Assembly (NCBI RefSeq): GCF_031760065.1
Contig: NZ_CP134500.1
Coordinates: 7,192,001 to 7,256,000, forward strand
Source of the DNA: Streptomyces durocortorensis
GTDB lineage: Bacteria; Actinomycetota; Actinomycetes; Streptomycetales; Streptomycetaceae
DNA: 64,000 nt
Direction: 5' to 3'
A model generated the notes under the pieces. The model saw only the letters and a list, made by a program, of their open reading frames with translations. It was not told where the DNA came from and did no database searches. Within the stretch, counting starts at the first letter, position 1. Every line of letters starts with the position of its first letter. Positions 1 through 9,343 of this stretch are shown piece after piece. Made by a program: the position numbers and the translations under genes.

Positions 1-461
1 CTGAGGCCCGACATGGTCACGCTGCTCGGAGAGTCATCAATATCCGGAACGACCCTTACTAAATCGTGAAGGCCCGGATGATCAAAGCCTACGCAACGAC
101 CGCTCCTCGTCAACCCCCACTTTGCGCCATACGGTATGCCCGAGTTCATGCATGTTTACCCGGACCAGAAGGCAGCGATTTAGCCAATCGACCATTCCGA
201 ACGATCTCCGTTGACACTCCAGATGTCATGTAGTTGAATCGCTGGCACCAACATCGATAGCAATTCACGGCGATCCCGCAAAAGCGGTGACAGGCCGAGA
301 TCAAGTCCCGGGCGGACCAGCGCCCACAGGACCAAAAATTACGGGGAAAAAGTGAAGAATTTGACGCGCCCAAAACGCGACCGGCGTAGCTCCGTGACAT
401 ACACGTCAAGCGCGATAAGAAGAAGAGAGCAGAGAGCAGGGATCGACACCTCCGCCCGCTC
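1..461. other. Gene-free left edge
   Basis: No frame here gives a protein I recognise or a convincing start site. An AG-rich run lies about 20 to 45 bases before the ATG at 462. The stretch probably holds the promoter of the following cassette, but I could not point to a clear -35/-10 pair. Confidence 0.5.
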
Positions 462-1499
462 ATGAAGCAGGTGGACGTCGCCGTTGTCGGGGCGGGAATC
501 ATCGGAATCCTGACGGCCCGTGAATTATCCGCCCGAACTCCCACCCGGTCGATCGTGGTGGTCGAGTCCGGCGATCTGGCTGGCGGAGCCAGCCGACGCT
601 CCGCGGGGCTCCACTTTCCCCGCGGCGCCACACCGCGCGCCCGCGCCTTCGCCGCATACAGCCACGACTACTACGCGCAACTGCTGTTGGACCACCCGTC
701 CTGGCCCCTCTTCCCACTCGATGTATCCGTCGTCGCCCGCGAAGCCCGTGCCCCGGCGCTGTCGGAGAAGTACCTGGATCACGCCCGCCTCATCAGGGGC
801 GGCAGCACCCATCCCCTCATGAACCTTCCGGCAGACTCCGTCGTATGGCACGGCACCGGCTGCCACTACGCCGACGTCCCGGCGCTCACCCGCCTCCTCG
901 CCGGACAGCTGCGCGACCGCGTCGAACTCAGGGAGGGCGTGGCGGTCGTCGGTCTGTCACCCGACGACGACGGCTGCACTCTCCGGCTCAGTACGGGCGG
1001 AACGATCCGTGCCGGCCGCGTGGTCCTCGCACCGGGCCCCTGGCTGCACACGGGCCCGTGGAAGGAGCTGGTGGCCCCGCTCGGCGCGCGGGTGAAGAAG
1101 ATCATCGCGCTCCACATCGACCAGCGGCCCACCGAAGAAGACCCTGTGCTCGTCTTCGACGACGAGGACGCCTTCCTCCTCCCCATGGTGCAGCGCGGGT
1201 ACTGGCTGTTCAGCTACACCTGCCAGGAGTGGGACGTCAGCCCCGACGCGGTCTCCGCCAGTCTGTCGAGCAGAAACGTGGCCGAGGCCCGCGAACTGCT
1301 CCACCGCTACGCACCGCACCTGCGGGCGGCCGCGACGGCCGGCCGGGTCTTCTGTGACGCGTACAGCCCGGACGGCGCGCCGCTGGTCGAGCCCCTCGAC
1401 CCGGCGGGACGGCTCGTCTTCGCCGGCGCCTCCAGCGGCTCGGGCTACCGCTTCGCCCCCGCGACGGCCGCCGCCGTCGCGGACCTGGTCGCACGCTGA
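462..1499 (+). CDS. FAD-dependent oxidoreductase, DAO superfamily
   Basis: This 345-residue protein begins with a Rossmann dinucleotide fold: the motif VVGAGIIG (residues 8-15) is followed by an acidic end to the second strand (VVVESG). This is the FAD-binding signature of the D-amino-acid/glycine/sarcosine oxidase family, and the length fits. Near the C-terminus GAPLVEP and FAGASSGSGYRFAP match the second FAD-contacting segment of the fold. It should oxidise an amine or amino acid, releasing an imine and peroxide, in the cytoplasm. The substrate cannot be told from sequence. It is the first of three same-strand genes (oxidoreductase, aminotransferase, MFS exporter), suggesting oxidation and transamination of one small molecule that is then exported. 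Confidence 0.8.
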   Translation: MKQVDVAVVGAGIIGILTARELSARTPTRSIVVVESGDLAGGASRRSAGLHFPRGATPRARAFAAYSHDYYAQLLLDHPSWPLFPLDVSVVAREARAPALSEKYLDHARLIRGGSTHPLMNLPADSVVWHGTGCHYADVPALTRLLAGQLRDRVELREGVAVVGLSPDDDGCTLRLSTGGTIRAGRVVLAPGPWLHTGPWKELVAPLGARVKKIIALHIDQRPTEEDPVLVFDDEDAFLLPMVQRGYWLFSYTCQEWDVSPDAVSASLSSRNVAEARELLHRYAPHLRAAATAGRVFCDAYSPDGAPLVEPLDPAGRLVFAGASSGSGYRFAPATAAAVADLVAR

Positions 1500-1598
1500 C
1501 GCGACGGGGGCGGACCCCTGCCCTCGTACTGACGTTGGGGCGGATCCCGACCCCTGATCCTTGACCGGTACAAACACGGGATAGAGGCTTCGACAAGC

Positions 1599-2993
1599 AT
1601 GACTACGAACCACCAGCCGTCCGCATCCGCCCGGGTCGGACAGGAGGTCGCCGAGATCTCGTGGAACGAGTCGCTCATCCACCAGCTCGAGATCCACCAC
1701 AACACGGTGGACTACTCCAGCTACCAGGGCGGCACCGTCCACATGATCTCGTCCGGTGTGAACTACCTGCGCCCGCCGTCGGTGATCCTGCGCAGCATTG
1801 CCGAGGACGCACGCGACTGGAAGTACATCAACTGCTACTGCGGCCCTATCGGCGAATCCATCCTCCGCAGCGGCGCCCTGGTCTACGAGGAGAGCCTCAA
1901 AGGAAGCCCCCTGGACGCGCCCGTCGACACCGCGCTGACCGTCGGCGCGGCCGAAGGCGTACGGCTCTCCTTCGACTTCCTCCACCGGGTCCGCAGGGCG
2001 GAAAAGGTACTGGTCGCAGGGCCCCAGTACTCCATCGTCCACCAGACCATCCTCTCGGCGGGTCTGACTTTCCTCGAGGTGTTCACGGACCGCGAGGGGG
2101 TTTTCCTGCCGAGTCCGGCGGAAATCGAGGCGGCACTCGACACCTCCGGCGCCACTGTGCTGTTCCTCACCGAGCCCAACAACCCCTCCGGTGAACAGCA
2201 TTCGGAAGCGGAATTCGACGAGATCGTCGGAATCCTCAAGCAGCGGGGTACACACCTCGTACTCGACAAGGTCAGCGCCGATTTCGCGGCCCACCCGGAC
2301 ATCCGGGTCCTCAACTACGGCGCGGCACTGGACCGGCACGACTACTGGGACCGGACGCTTGTGGTCGACGGGCTGGCGAAACGGCGGGCGGTCAGCGGCC
2401 TGCGCTTCGGCTACGCCATGGGCTCCCCGGAATTCGTCGAATTCATCGAGAACCAGCGCTTCGGTGGATGTCCGCCCCTCGTCGCCGTGTCGGGAATCGC
2501 CCGCGACCTGGCCTACTCTGCGCACTTGCGGCGAGAGCAGCTCGGGGGAGGCGGCGTCTCGGAAGCCCTCTGGCAACGCTTCAAGGGCCTCAACGACGCC
2601 TCCCGCGAGCTGCTGGCCGTGAGCGACACCTCCGAGGTCGAGGAGTACCGGCTCGAACTGCGGGACATGTACCAGACCATCGCCGACAACAGGCGGCTCG
2701 CACAGGAGACGCTCCCGCCCTGGCAGCTCGCCGCGACACCGCTCCACGCCGGGTTCAACTACCTCGCCTGCATACCCGGCTCGGACGCCGATCCCCTCGC
2801 CTTCGGACGGCGCCTCTACGACGAGAGCCGCGTCTCCTGCTTCCCCCTGGCCTGCTTCACCGCCGACACCGAGCTGGCCGCGGCCAAGAGCCCCGAAGGT
2901 GCCCACTGGCTGCGGATCACCTGTGCCAGCGACCGGCCCGTCTTCGAGGCCCAGGTCGAAGCACTGCGCACGTTCCTGGCGGCCCACGCCTGA
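1599..2993 (+). CDS. PLP-dependent aminotransferase, class I/II fold
   Basis: The 464-residue protein has the fold-type I landmarks in order: the EPNNPSG loop with Asn195, the cofactor-nitrogen aspartate at about Asp223 (LVLDKVSADF), the Schiff-base lysine at about Lys261 (DGLAKRRAVSG) and the Arg-rich segment GLRFGYAMG. The usual Ser-x-Ser-Lys is replaced by Gly-Leu-Ala-Lys, so it is a divergent member. It is expected to transfer an amino group between an amino acid and a keto acid. The 99-base gap from the oxidoreductase gene contains two similar GC blocks (GGGGCGGAYCCC) at about 1507 and 1537; their role is unknown. Shared strand and spacing suggest one transcription unit with 462-1499 and 3074-4381. 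Confidence 0.8.
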   Translation: MTTNHQPSASARVGQEVAEISWNESLIHQLEIHHNTVDYSSYQGGTVHMISSGVNYLRPPSVILRSIAEDARDWKYINCYCGPIGESILRSGALVYEESLKGSPLDAPVDTALTVGAAEGVRLSFDFLHRVRRAEKVLVAGPQYSIVHQTILSAGLTFLEVFTDREGVFLPSPAEIEAALDTSGATVLFLTEPNNPSGEQHSEAEFDEIVGILKQRGTHLVLDKVSADFAAHPDIRVLNYGAALDRHDYWDRTLVVDGLAKRRAVSGLRFGYAMGSPEFVEFIENQRFGGCPPLVAVSGIARDLAYSAHLRREQLGGGGVSEALWQRFKGLNDASRELLAVSDTSEVEEYRLELRDMYQTIADNRRLAQETLPPWQLAATPLHAGFNYLACIPGSDADPLAFGRRLYDESRVSCFPLACFTADTELAAAKSPEGAHWLRITCASDRPVFEAQVEALRTFLAAHA

Positions 2994-3073
2994 GGCGTGC
3001 GCGGACCGCTCCTGGGGCGTGCGGCAGACCGGACAGTGCTGCGACAGAAGAAAGGGAACGGACAGACGTAACC

Positions 3074-4381
3074 ATGGCAACAGAAGACACCACGTCGGTG
3101 GCGGAGCCAGCGACGACGCCCGAGCGCCGTTGGCGCGGGCTGCTGACGAACCGCGACTTCATGATCGTCTGGGGCGGGTTCACCGTCTCGTCGGTGGGCA
3201 CGGCACTCTCCAACCTGGCCGTGCCGATTATCGCGCTCGGCCTCTCCGGCTCACCCACCATGGCCGGTCTCGTAGGAGCCGCACGGCTCGCCCCCTACCT
3301 GCTGCTGAACCTCCTGGCCGGCGTGTTCATCGACCGCTGGGACCGCCGCCGCGTCATGATCGTCGCGGACCTGGGCCGCTTCGCCGCGCTGGCGACGGTC
3401 CCGGTCGCCTACGCCCTGGACAGCCTGACGATCGCGCACCTGGCCGCGGTCGCCTTCCTGGAGGGCGTCGGGCATGTCTTCTCGGCCGTCTCACACCTGT
3501 CCGCCCTGTCGAAGCTGGTCCCCCAGGAGCAGCTGGCCTCCGCCAACGCCCTCAACGAGGTGGCCGACTCCGCGGCCGGCGTCGGCGGGTCCGCTATCTC
3601 CGGCGCGCTGATCGGCCTGGCCAGGAACTCCACTCTTGGTGCGATCTACAGCTATGCCGTCGACGCGGTCACCTACCTACTTTCGGGGGCCTCGCTCCTG
3701 TTCGTGCGGAAGTCGTTCCAAGAGGAACGGCCGACCGACGAACCCCGCTCCGTTATGGCGGACCTCAAGGAGGGGATGTCGTTCCTCTGGCGGCAGCGCC
3801 TGCTGCGCCTGCTCATGGTGATGGTCACCTTGATCAACTTCCTTCAGGCGCCGCTCACTCTGGCAACCATCGTCCTTGCCACCGAGGACCTCGACATCAA
3901 CGCCGGACTGATCGGCCTCATTCTCGCGGCGGTCGGCCTCGGCACGGTGGTCAGCGCGTTCGCCGCGTCATGGCTGCGTGAGCGCATCAGCCTGCGCACC
4001 ATGGCACTCGGCTCCGTGGCCCTGTGGGCCGTCGCGGCAGCCATGATGGCCGCCGCACCGTCGATCGTCCTCCTCGCCGTCGGCGTCCTGATCACGAACC
4101 TGCTGTGGCCGATCTTCGCGGTGTCCCTGGTGACCTACCGGCTGTCTGCCACACCGGACCACCTCCAGGGCCGCGTCAACAGCGCCTTCCGCACCCTGTC
4201 GTTCGGCGTGGAACCCCTGGGACTGGCCATCGGTGGTGTACTGATCGCCTCTCAGGGCCCACGCTTCCTGTTCTGGGGAGCCGCGGCGGGCCTGTTCGCG
4301 ATCTTCCTGGGCAGCGTCGCGACGTGGCGTGGGACGCTGACGCCGGAAACGGCTGCGGCCGCCTCGCCCGAGGAGGCCTGA
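3074..4381 (+). CDS. MFS transporter, 435 residues
   Basis: A 435-residue integral membrane protein with about twelve hydrophobic segments. The first loop carries a motif-A-like sequence (FIDRWDRRRVMI) typical of the major facilitator superfamily, in the subgroup resembling macrolide/enterobactin exporters. The frame is open further upstream, but ATG 3074 is chosen because everything before it reads through the aminotransferase gene in another frame and looks like shadow, and a purine-rich GAAAGGGAACGG lies just upstream. It probably exports the product of the two preceding enzymes, by proton antiport, from the cytoplasmic membrane. That substrate link is inference from gene order only. Confidence 0.8.
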   Translation: MATEDTTSVAEPATTPERRWRGLLTNRDFMIVWGGFTVSSVGTALSNLAVPIIALGLSGSPTMAGLVGAARLAPYLLLNLLAGVFIDRWDRRRVMIVADLGRFAALATVPVAYALDSLTIAHLAAVAFLEGVGHVFSAVSHLSALSKLVPQEQLASANALNEVADSAAGVGGSAISGALIGLARNSTLGAIYSYAVDAVTYLLSGASLLFVRKSFQEERPTDEPRSVMADLKEGMSFLWRQRLLRLLMVMVTLINFLQAPLTLATIVLATEDLDINAGLIGLILAAVGLGTVVSAFAASWLRERISLRTMALGSVALWAVAAAMMAAAPSIVLLAVGVLITNLLWPIFAVSLVTYRLSATPDHLQGRVNSAFRTLSFGVEPLGLAIGGVLIASQGPRFLFWGAAAGLFAIFLGSVATWRGTLTPETAAAASPEEA

Positions 4382-4396
4382 GGGTCCTGCTCACGG

Positions 4397-4972
4397 GTGG
4401 CGGTCGCGCACCACGACGCGACCCGCTTTCAGTGCTGGAAGCGGCTGATCTGCCTGTGCACCGACTGCCACACCGTCACCCACTATGGATACGCCCAGGT
4501 CCGTGGCCTGGAGTCGAGAGCCTTCGCCCACCTGACCAACGTCACCAAGATGGAAGTGGTGACAGCCCGCCGCCACATCTATGCCGCGTTCGCGACGTGG
4601 CGCCGCTCGCAGCTCACGCGGAAGCTGTACCTGAGCATCCTCACCGATCCTGGGATCACCGTCAGGCGGCCGCCCAGCACGGAGAAGCGGCCCGGTATCG
4701 CTGTGGCAACACTCGCCGCCGAGCACGACCTGCTTCGGCCGGCCCCTGTGTCCCCGGATGCGGGAGAGATCGCAGTCGAACGCGGCATCGCTCGCTCCCC
4801 CGCCTGCACGCCCGGCGCCAGGCCACCCACCGTCCGGCCCCTGTGGTACCCGCCCCGCGTGAGGACTCACCCTCGTTGCTGCGACGCCTGTTTCGCCGGG
4901 CTATCTGAGCCAAACCCGAGCCCGAGACGAGCATCTTGGCCGCACTGCCGGTCAACCCCGGGCGCAGCGTAG
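4397..4972 (+). pseudogene. Relic of an HNH-like zinc protein, N-terminus missing
   Basis: The first ~110 codons read as a conserved actinomycete protein: LICLCTDCHTVTHYGYAQV gives a Cys-x2-Cys and His pattern, followed by AFAHLTNVTKM and a C-terminal LYLSILTDPGITVRRP. Relatives I know start with another Cys-x2-Cys and are annotated HNH-endonuclease-like. That N-terminal half is absent here: the homology starts at once after the MFS stop. After about codon 115 the frame runs on into low-complexity sequence. I read it as a truncated, non-functional copy. Confidence 0.5.
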
Positions 4973-5285
4973 AGGTTTTGACATGCACCCGGCAGTGCCC
5001 GCTGCCCATGAGCCCGAGGGTCAGGACCTGCATTCCGGCTACCGGTCTCCTTGTGCGGGCATGCGGCCGCACAGCGCGGTCGGCAGGCGAGCGGCTCTGC
5101 TCATCGCTGGAATCAGCACCGCTCTCCGGCGGAGCACGGCTGGACTGAAGGCAGACCGACTGTGGCGTTTGCGGTCATCTCTGAACATGCTGCGTGCTAC
5201 TGCCCCTCGGGTCCCTAGCGTGTGCTGAGGCCGGGTGGGCGGTTGCCTGCCGGTCAGTCCGGAGGAGAGGCGGGAGGCGGTCCGG
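4973..5285. other. Gene-free stretch
   Basis: Only short overlapping frames without homology, codon-bias support or start sites. A GGAGG sequence at about 5272 is the probable ribosome-binding site of the gene that starts at 5286. Confidence 0.4.
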
Positions 5286-5846
5286 GTGTCCGAGTTCGAG
5301 CTACTCGACCGGAAGGAGCGCGCTCTGCGCGCCGAGACGGAGGTCCTGGACAAGGAGATCGCCGAGATCCGTCAGCGCCGGGACGCGGTGGAGGCGACCC
5401 TGCAGCGCATCGCTGACGCTCGCGCGACCCTGGAACAGCTCCTCGCGGACGATCCCGCCCCCTGCTCGGAGCCGGAGGAAGACCGTGTCGAGCCCGGGGC
5501 CGATGACGCGGGGCCGGACGGCGGCATGGCCGGAGGCGAAGAAGCGGATACCGAAGCCAGTGCCACGGGCTGGGACCGCAGCACACCGGGGCCCGTCGAC
5601 ATGGAGGAGGCCCGGCGCAGGGCCGTCACCCTGCTGGCGACGTCCGGCAGGAAGATGCGCGCCCGGGCCATCGCCGAGGCGATAGGCGAGGACGTGTCGA
5701 CGGCCGCCCGGGTGGAGACCACCCGGGGTCGCCTGAAGACCCTGGTGACGGAAGGGGCGCTCATGGAGGACCCGGCGGGCGTGTTCTTCATCGCCACCTC
5801 TGGGCCCCCGGCCGAGGACGCCCCTGCTCCGGAGGATGCCTCTTGA
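5286..5846 (+). CDS. Coiled-coil plus winged-helix protein
   Basis: A 186-residue protein with three parts: an N-terminal coiled coil (residues ~1-60, heptads of Leu/Ala/Ile with Glu/Arg), an acidic Pro/Gly/Asp/Glu linker, and a C-terminal winged-helix-like domain (ARAIAEAIGEDVS, then RGRLKTLVTEGALMED). GTG 5286 is preferred to the GTG at 5235 because GGAGG sits about nine bases upstream. The same architecture occurs at 34987-35385 and, truncated, at 14559-14729, where it is coupled to an IS5-type transposase. Here no transposase is adjacent. It is probably a DNA-binding accessory or regulatory protein; no precise function can be given. A hairpin terminator follows at 5902-5938. Confidence 0.6.
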   Translation: MSEFELLDRKERALRAETEVLDKEIAEIRQRRDAVEATLQRIADARATLEQLLADDPAPCSEPEEDRVEPGADDAGPDGGMAGGEEADTEASATGWDRSTPGPVDMEEARRRAVTLLATSGRKMRARAIAEAIGEDVSTAARVETTRGRLKTLVTEGALMEDPAGVFFIATSGPPAEDAPAPEDAS

Positions 5847-5901
5847 GGGAGGAGTGAGGAAGTCTCCCGTGTCGGCCTGAGTGGCCGGTGCGGGGTGGGT
5901 C

Positions 5902-5938
5902 GGCACCGCCGCAGCCGTGGAAGGAAGGCGGCGGTGCC
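5902..5938 (+). terminator. Hairpin after the 5286-5846 gene
   Basis: GGCACCGCCGC (5902-5912) pairs with GCGGCGGTGCC (5928-5938), an 11-bp perfect stem with a 15-base loop, 56 bases after the stop codon. There is no U-run, as is common in actinomycetes. Confidence 0.5.
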
Positions 5939-6028
5939 GGCACGCGAGCTGCCATGAGGTGGCTCCGCGCACTTGTGAGCGTAGGCGAGATGCTCGCCCT
6001 CAGGTGACCGGAGCCACGAAATCGTCAC

Positions 6029-6053
6029 GCCCGAACGCTTCTCACGTTCGGGC
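6029..6053. terminator. Bidirectional hairpin between convergent genes
   Basis: GCCCGAACG (6029-6037) pairs with CGTTCGGGC (6045-6053) with a 7-base loop. It lies between the coiled-coil gene (plus) and the XRE relic (minus), where a shared terminator would be expected. Confidence 0.5.
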
Positions 6054-6080
6054 AGGTGCGGATCGAGGCTGTTGTGTCAC

Positions 6081-6362
6081 CTATTTCTTTCTTTTCTGAT
6101 GGTTCGGGGAAACAGCGGTGCGCCGAGTGCGGCACCGAGTCGGGCGACGGTGGCGACGTCGGGCCAGCAGGTCGGCGATGGCCTGCCGGTTCACCCCAGA
6201 GGCCTCGGCGAGAGCGCGCAGGCTGAGTCCGCACTCGGAGATCGCCGCGGCCAGGGTGCGGGCGATGTCCTGGACGGCGACGGCACCGGGGTCGGTGAGG
6301 TCGGCTTCGGGCCAGGTTTCCGGGTCGCGGGCAAGCTCGCGCGGCGGGGTGCGCCGTTTCAT
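6081..6362 (-). pseudogene. XRE-type helix-turn-helix regulator, frameshifted
   Basis: From ATG 6362 the product reads DIARTLAAAISECGLSLRAL, then AEASGVNRQAIADLLA, a classic HTH_3/XRE helix-turn-helix. The reading then falls into an Arg-rich nonsense tail, while a neighbouring frame continues with DVATVARLGAALGAPLFP, the expected end of such proteins. The break is at about 6160-6165. It is consistent with loss of a short segment between two CTGGCC repeats, but that is inferred from family consensus. It sits just upstream of, and divergent from, the recombinase-like gene at 6450 and probably once regulated that module. Confidence 0.6.
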
Positions 6363-6449
6363 GCCGCCGACCATGCTGATGCACTCCTTTACGTGAAGAT
6401 CACGGCCGCCCCATTTTCTGGCTGCTTGACCAGCCGGTGGAGTTGGTCC

Positions 6450-7376
6450 GTGACGTTGAATCCGCAGGTCTCCGCCCACATCCGCGACTACCGCCCCCAG
6501 CTGCCCGCCGAGCGGTGGGAGCCGGTGTCCAGTCAAGTGCGGGCGGTGGTGACGGCGGTGTCTCCGGCCACCTGCGACATTGCGCGGCGCCTGCTGTATG
6601 TGGTGAGCCGGCTGGCGGTGTGGGCGGAATCGGTCGGTCTGCCGCGCGACCCTGGGTTGTGGCTGCGGACGGAGACCATCGACCGGTTCGTCCTGTCCGG
6701 GCTGGCCGGCCGGCCCGGCGGCACCGTCCAGTCGTGCCGTTGCTGGCTTCGCCGTACGCGGGAAGCGGTGGTGTGGGTCCAGCGGGGCGAGGCCCCGCCG
6801 ATCCGGATCAAGGCCGACCGCTCGCCCCGGCCCCCGTACGAGGAGCACGAGCTCGCGGCTCTGCGCCGGTGGGTGCAGCTGCTGCCAGGCCGAGCCAGGC
6901 TGGACGGTCTCGCCCTGATGGCTCTGGCCGCCGGGTGCGGACTGGCCCCCGGCGAGCTCCGTACGGTACGCGGCCGAGATCTGCGCGCCATGCCGCAGGG
7001 CATGGTGCTGGTCGACGCGCCATGGCTGGACCGCCTGGTGGCCTGCCGCGCGGAGTGGGAAGTAGCCCTCGCCGAGATCGGCGAACTGGCCGGGGATGCC
7101 TACCTGTTCCGCCCGGGAAGGAAGGTCGAGGCCGCGAAAAACCTGGTCAGTTCGTGGTCGCTCCGGCACCGCCCGCACGCGGGGCTGCCCTGCCTTGAGG
7201 CACGCCGACTGCGGACGACCTGGATCGTGGGTCTGCTGCGGCAGCGCATCGACCCCGTACTGATCGTACAAGCGGCGGGAATGAGATCGGCAGCGGCTCT
7301 CGGCCCCTACTTCCACTGGGCACCCCCGCTCTCCCCTGAACAGGCGGCCGCGCTCCTACGGGGCACACGCCCGTGA
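6450..7376 (+). CDS. Tyrosine-recombinase-fold protein with altered active site
   Basis: This 308-residue protein starts at GTG 6450 (GGTGGAG upstream). Residues ~155-178 (LALMALAAGCGLAPGEL) and ~250-290 (ARRLRTTWIVGLL, then AAGMRSAAALGPYFHW) align with the arm and C-terminal core of phage-integrase/XerC-type recombinases. The first catalytic Arg (normally GLR.GEL) is replaced (Ala166), the H-x-x-R box reads R252-x-x-R255, while the terminal Tyr287 is kept. It may therefore bind DNA without full strand-transfer activity, or be a divergent recombinase. Its stop overlaps the start of the 605-residue DDE gene (GTGATG), so the two are translationally coupled, which argues that they act together. 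Confidence 0.6.
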   Translation: MTLNPQVSAHIRDYRPQLPAERWEPVSSQVRAVVTAVSPATCDIARRLLYVVSRLAVWAESVGLPRDPGLWLRTETIDRFVLSGLAGRPGGTVQSCRCWLRRTREAVVWVQRGEAPPIRIKADRSPRPPYEEHELAALRRWVQLLPGRARLDGLALMALAAGCGLAPGELRTVRGRDLRAMPQGMVLVDAPWLDRLVACRAEWEVALAEIGELAGDAYLFRPGRKVEAAKNLVSSWSLRHRPHAGLPCLEARRLRTTWIVGLLRQRIDPVLIVQAAGMRSAAALGPYFHWAPPLSPEQAAALLRGTRP

Positions 7377-9190
7377 TGCGACGCCAGCAGGACCCGGACG
7401 ATCCGGACGCACGGATCCGGCTGCTGCGGCCCAAACCGCCGCTGAGCGGGGCGATGAAGATCCCCAGCTCCAAGGTGGGCCAGCTGCTGGCCCTTCTGGA
7501 CCGCTCCGGTGTCCCCCAAGAACTGGAAGAGCTCCTGGCCGACCGACCAGGCCCCCGAGGCATCCGCCCCCGCGTGGTCCTGGCCGGGCTGCTGCTGTCG
7601 GCCTACTACACCGGCCGCGCCACCGTCGCCGATGCATGGCGGTGTCTGCACTACAGCCTGGAGCCCGCGGCCCGCTCCTGGCTGGGCATCCCCGAACATC
7701 CGCCCAAGGGCCCCTACCAGCGAATCGCCACCAGCAGGCGCCTCTACCGGGGCCTGGACGCCATCACCACCGCGCTGGATCCGGTGCGGCACAATCGCCG
7801 CTCCCGACTGCCCCTGCTCCATGCCGACTTCCACGTCGCGCTGTGGAAAGCCCCTGAGAGTCGCGCCGCCGCCGACCGCCTTCAGCGCCTGGTCAACCGC
7901 CTGGTCCTGGCCACCGTCCGCATGGCCCAGCAGCGTGGGCTCCTGCGCGGCTGGAACGGCGACGTCGGCATCGACGCCACCGGTATCCCCGTGACCGCCC
8001 GCCAGAACAGCCCCTGGCGCGGCACCGCCTCCGTCGAGATCACCGCGGGCTGGCACGCCAAGGGCGGCACCGGAGAGAAGACCTTCGGCTACAGCGCCAC
8101 CCTGGCCATCGCCGCCCACCACCGCGACATCGACGACGCCCCTCCCAAGGCGTACCCGCAGCTGTGCCTGGGCTTCGAGCTCGACACCCCCACCGTCCGC
8201 ACAGGGCCCAACGCGGTCAACGTCCTCACCCAACTGGCCGGACTCGGCCTGCCCGCCGGCATCCTGGCCGCCGACCGCGCCTACACCAACTGCACCCCCG
8301 CCACCTTCCAGACCCCCGTGCGACGGCTCGGCTACCGGCTCGCCCTGGACTACAAGGTCAAAGAACGCGGACGGCAGGGCAGCTGGCAGGGAGCCCCGCT
8401 CGTCGACGGCTCGCTCATGTGCCCGCTCACCCCCGCCCCGCTCATCCACGCCACCACCAGCGCCGACGACGACACCATCCGTACCCCCGGCAGCGAGCTC
8501 GCCGAGAAGATCGAGGCCCGCGAGCCATACCACTTCAAGCTCAAGCAGGGGCCCGACGCCCGGGGAGCAATCCGCCTCCAGTGCCCGGCCTCGGGCCCGT
8601 CCCCCTCGGTCAACTGCGCCCGCCGTGACCGGCTGCGGCCCCGCACCCCGGCCACGATGCCCGCCCGGATCGTCGACCTCACCGCACCCCGGGTCCGAAC
8701 CGCCCACGCGGCGGCCCGCCCCACCGTCCAGATCCCCGGCGCCGAACACTTCGCTCCGCCACCGAAGAAGACGCTGCCCGGGGTGTGTTGCGCGGGCTCC
8801 ATCACCGTGCCCGCCGACGCCGAGGCAGCCGACTGGCGCCTGGCCAAGTACCGCCAGGACGTCCACTACCTGCACACATCGTGGGTCAACACCTATCGGC
8901 CCATCCGCAGCCACAACGAAGGCGCCAACGGGCGCTTCAAGAGCGGGAAACTCGACATCGGCAACCCCAAACACCGGCCCGCCCCCGGCCAGGTCACCCA
9001 GGCGCTTCTCCTCGCCGTCATGCTCACGGTCGCCAACCTGGCCGTCCTGGAAACTTGGCTCACCGAACGCGACGGTACCAACGAACTCACCAGCGTCGAC
9101 TTCGACGCCAGCGGCCCGCTGCCGCCACTCACCGATCCCGATGTGACGCACGCCTTGTGCCCAGGACGCCCGCCGCCGTCCGCCCGCTGA
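7373..9190 (+). CDS. Large DDE-fold transposase-like protein (605 aa)
   Basis: The 605-residue protein has the order expected of an RNase-H-fold transposase: first acidic residue in DVGIDATGIPVTA (Asp201), second in ILAADRAYTNC (Asp301) and a late glutamate in RSHNEGANGRFK (Glu516). Between the last two is a long insertion with Cys404, Cys415 and Cys472/473, which could hold a metal. The N-terminal ~130 residues (LLADRPGPRGIRPRVVLAG) are helical and probably bind DNA. Start is GTG 7373 or ATG 7376, both overlapping the stop of the recombinase-like gene. Two hairpins follow. I recognise it only as a DDE transposase relative, not as a named IS family. No terminal inverted repeats were found around the pair, so it may not be a conventional IS. 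Confidence 0.65.
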   Translation: MMRRQQDPDDPDARIRLLRPKPPLSGAMKIPSSKVGQLLALLDRSGVPQELEELLADRPGPRGIRPRVVLAGLLLSAYYTGRATVADAWRCLHYSLEPAARSWLGIPEHPPKGPYQRIATSRRLYRGLDAITTALDPVRHNRRSRLPLLHADFHVALWKAPESRAAADRLQRLVNRLVLATVRMAQQRGLLRGWNGDVGIDATGIPVTARQNSPWRGTASVEITAGWHAKGGTGEKTFGYSATLAIAAHHRDIDDAPPKAYPQLCLGFELDTPTVRTGPNAVNVLTQLAGLGLPAGILAADRAYTNCTPATFQTPVRRLGYRLALDYKVKERGRQGSWQGAPLVDGSLMCPLTPAPLIHATTSADDDTIRTPGSELAEKIEAREPYHFKLKQGPDARGAIRLQCPASGPSPSVNCARRDRLRPRTPATMPARIVDLTAPRVRTAHAAARPTVQIPGAEHFAPPPKKTLPGVCCAGSITVPADAEAADWRLAKYRQDVHYLHTSWVNTYRPIRSHNEGANGRFKSGKLDIGNPKHRPAPGQVTQALLLAVMLTVANLAVLETWLTERDGTNELTSVDFDASGPLPPLTDPDVTHALCPGRPPPSAR

Positions 9191-9221
9191 CCGAGCCCAC
9201 GCGGAACAACCCCACATCGCA

Positions 9222-9254
9222 GAAGCACGCTGATCACCACGATCGGCGTGCTTC
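9222..9254 (+). terminator. Hairpin after the DDE gene
   Basis: GAAGCACGC (9222-9230) pairs with GCGTGCTTC (9246-9254), a 9-bp perfect stem with a 15-base loop, 31 bases after the stop codon. Confidence 0.55.
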
Positions 9255-9343
9255 CCCATGCCTGAAGCCAGGCGAACACGCGCAGCACGCTCGCCACGCC
9301 GCCCCGCCATCGGCACCCAGACCTCCTAGCAAGCCCAGAAACG

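Noticed and set aside
957..3080. Minus-strand open frame of 707 codons
   Set aside because: It runs opposite the oxidoreductase and aminotransferase genes, has GC-driven composition (long Gly/Arg/Val runs) and no homology.
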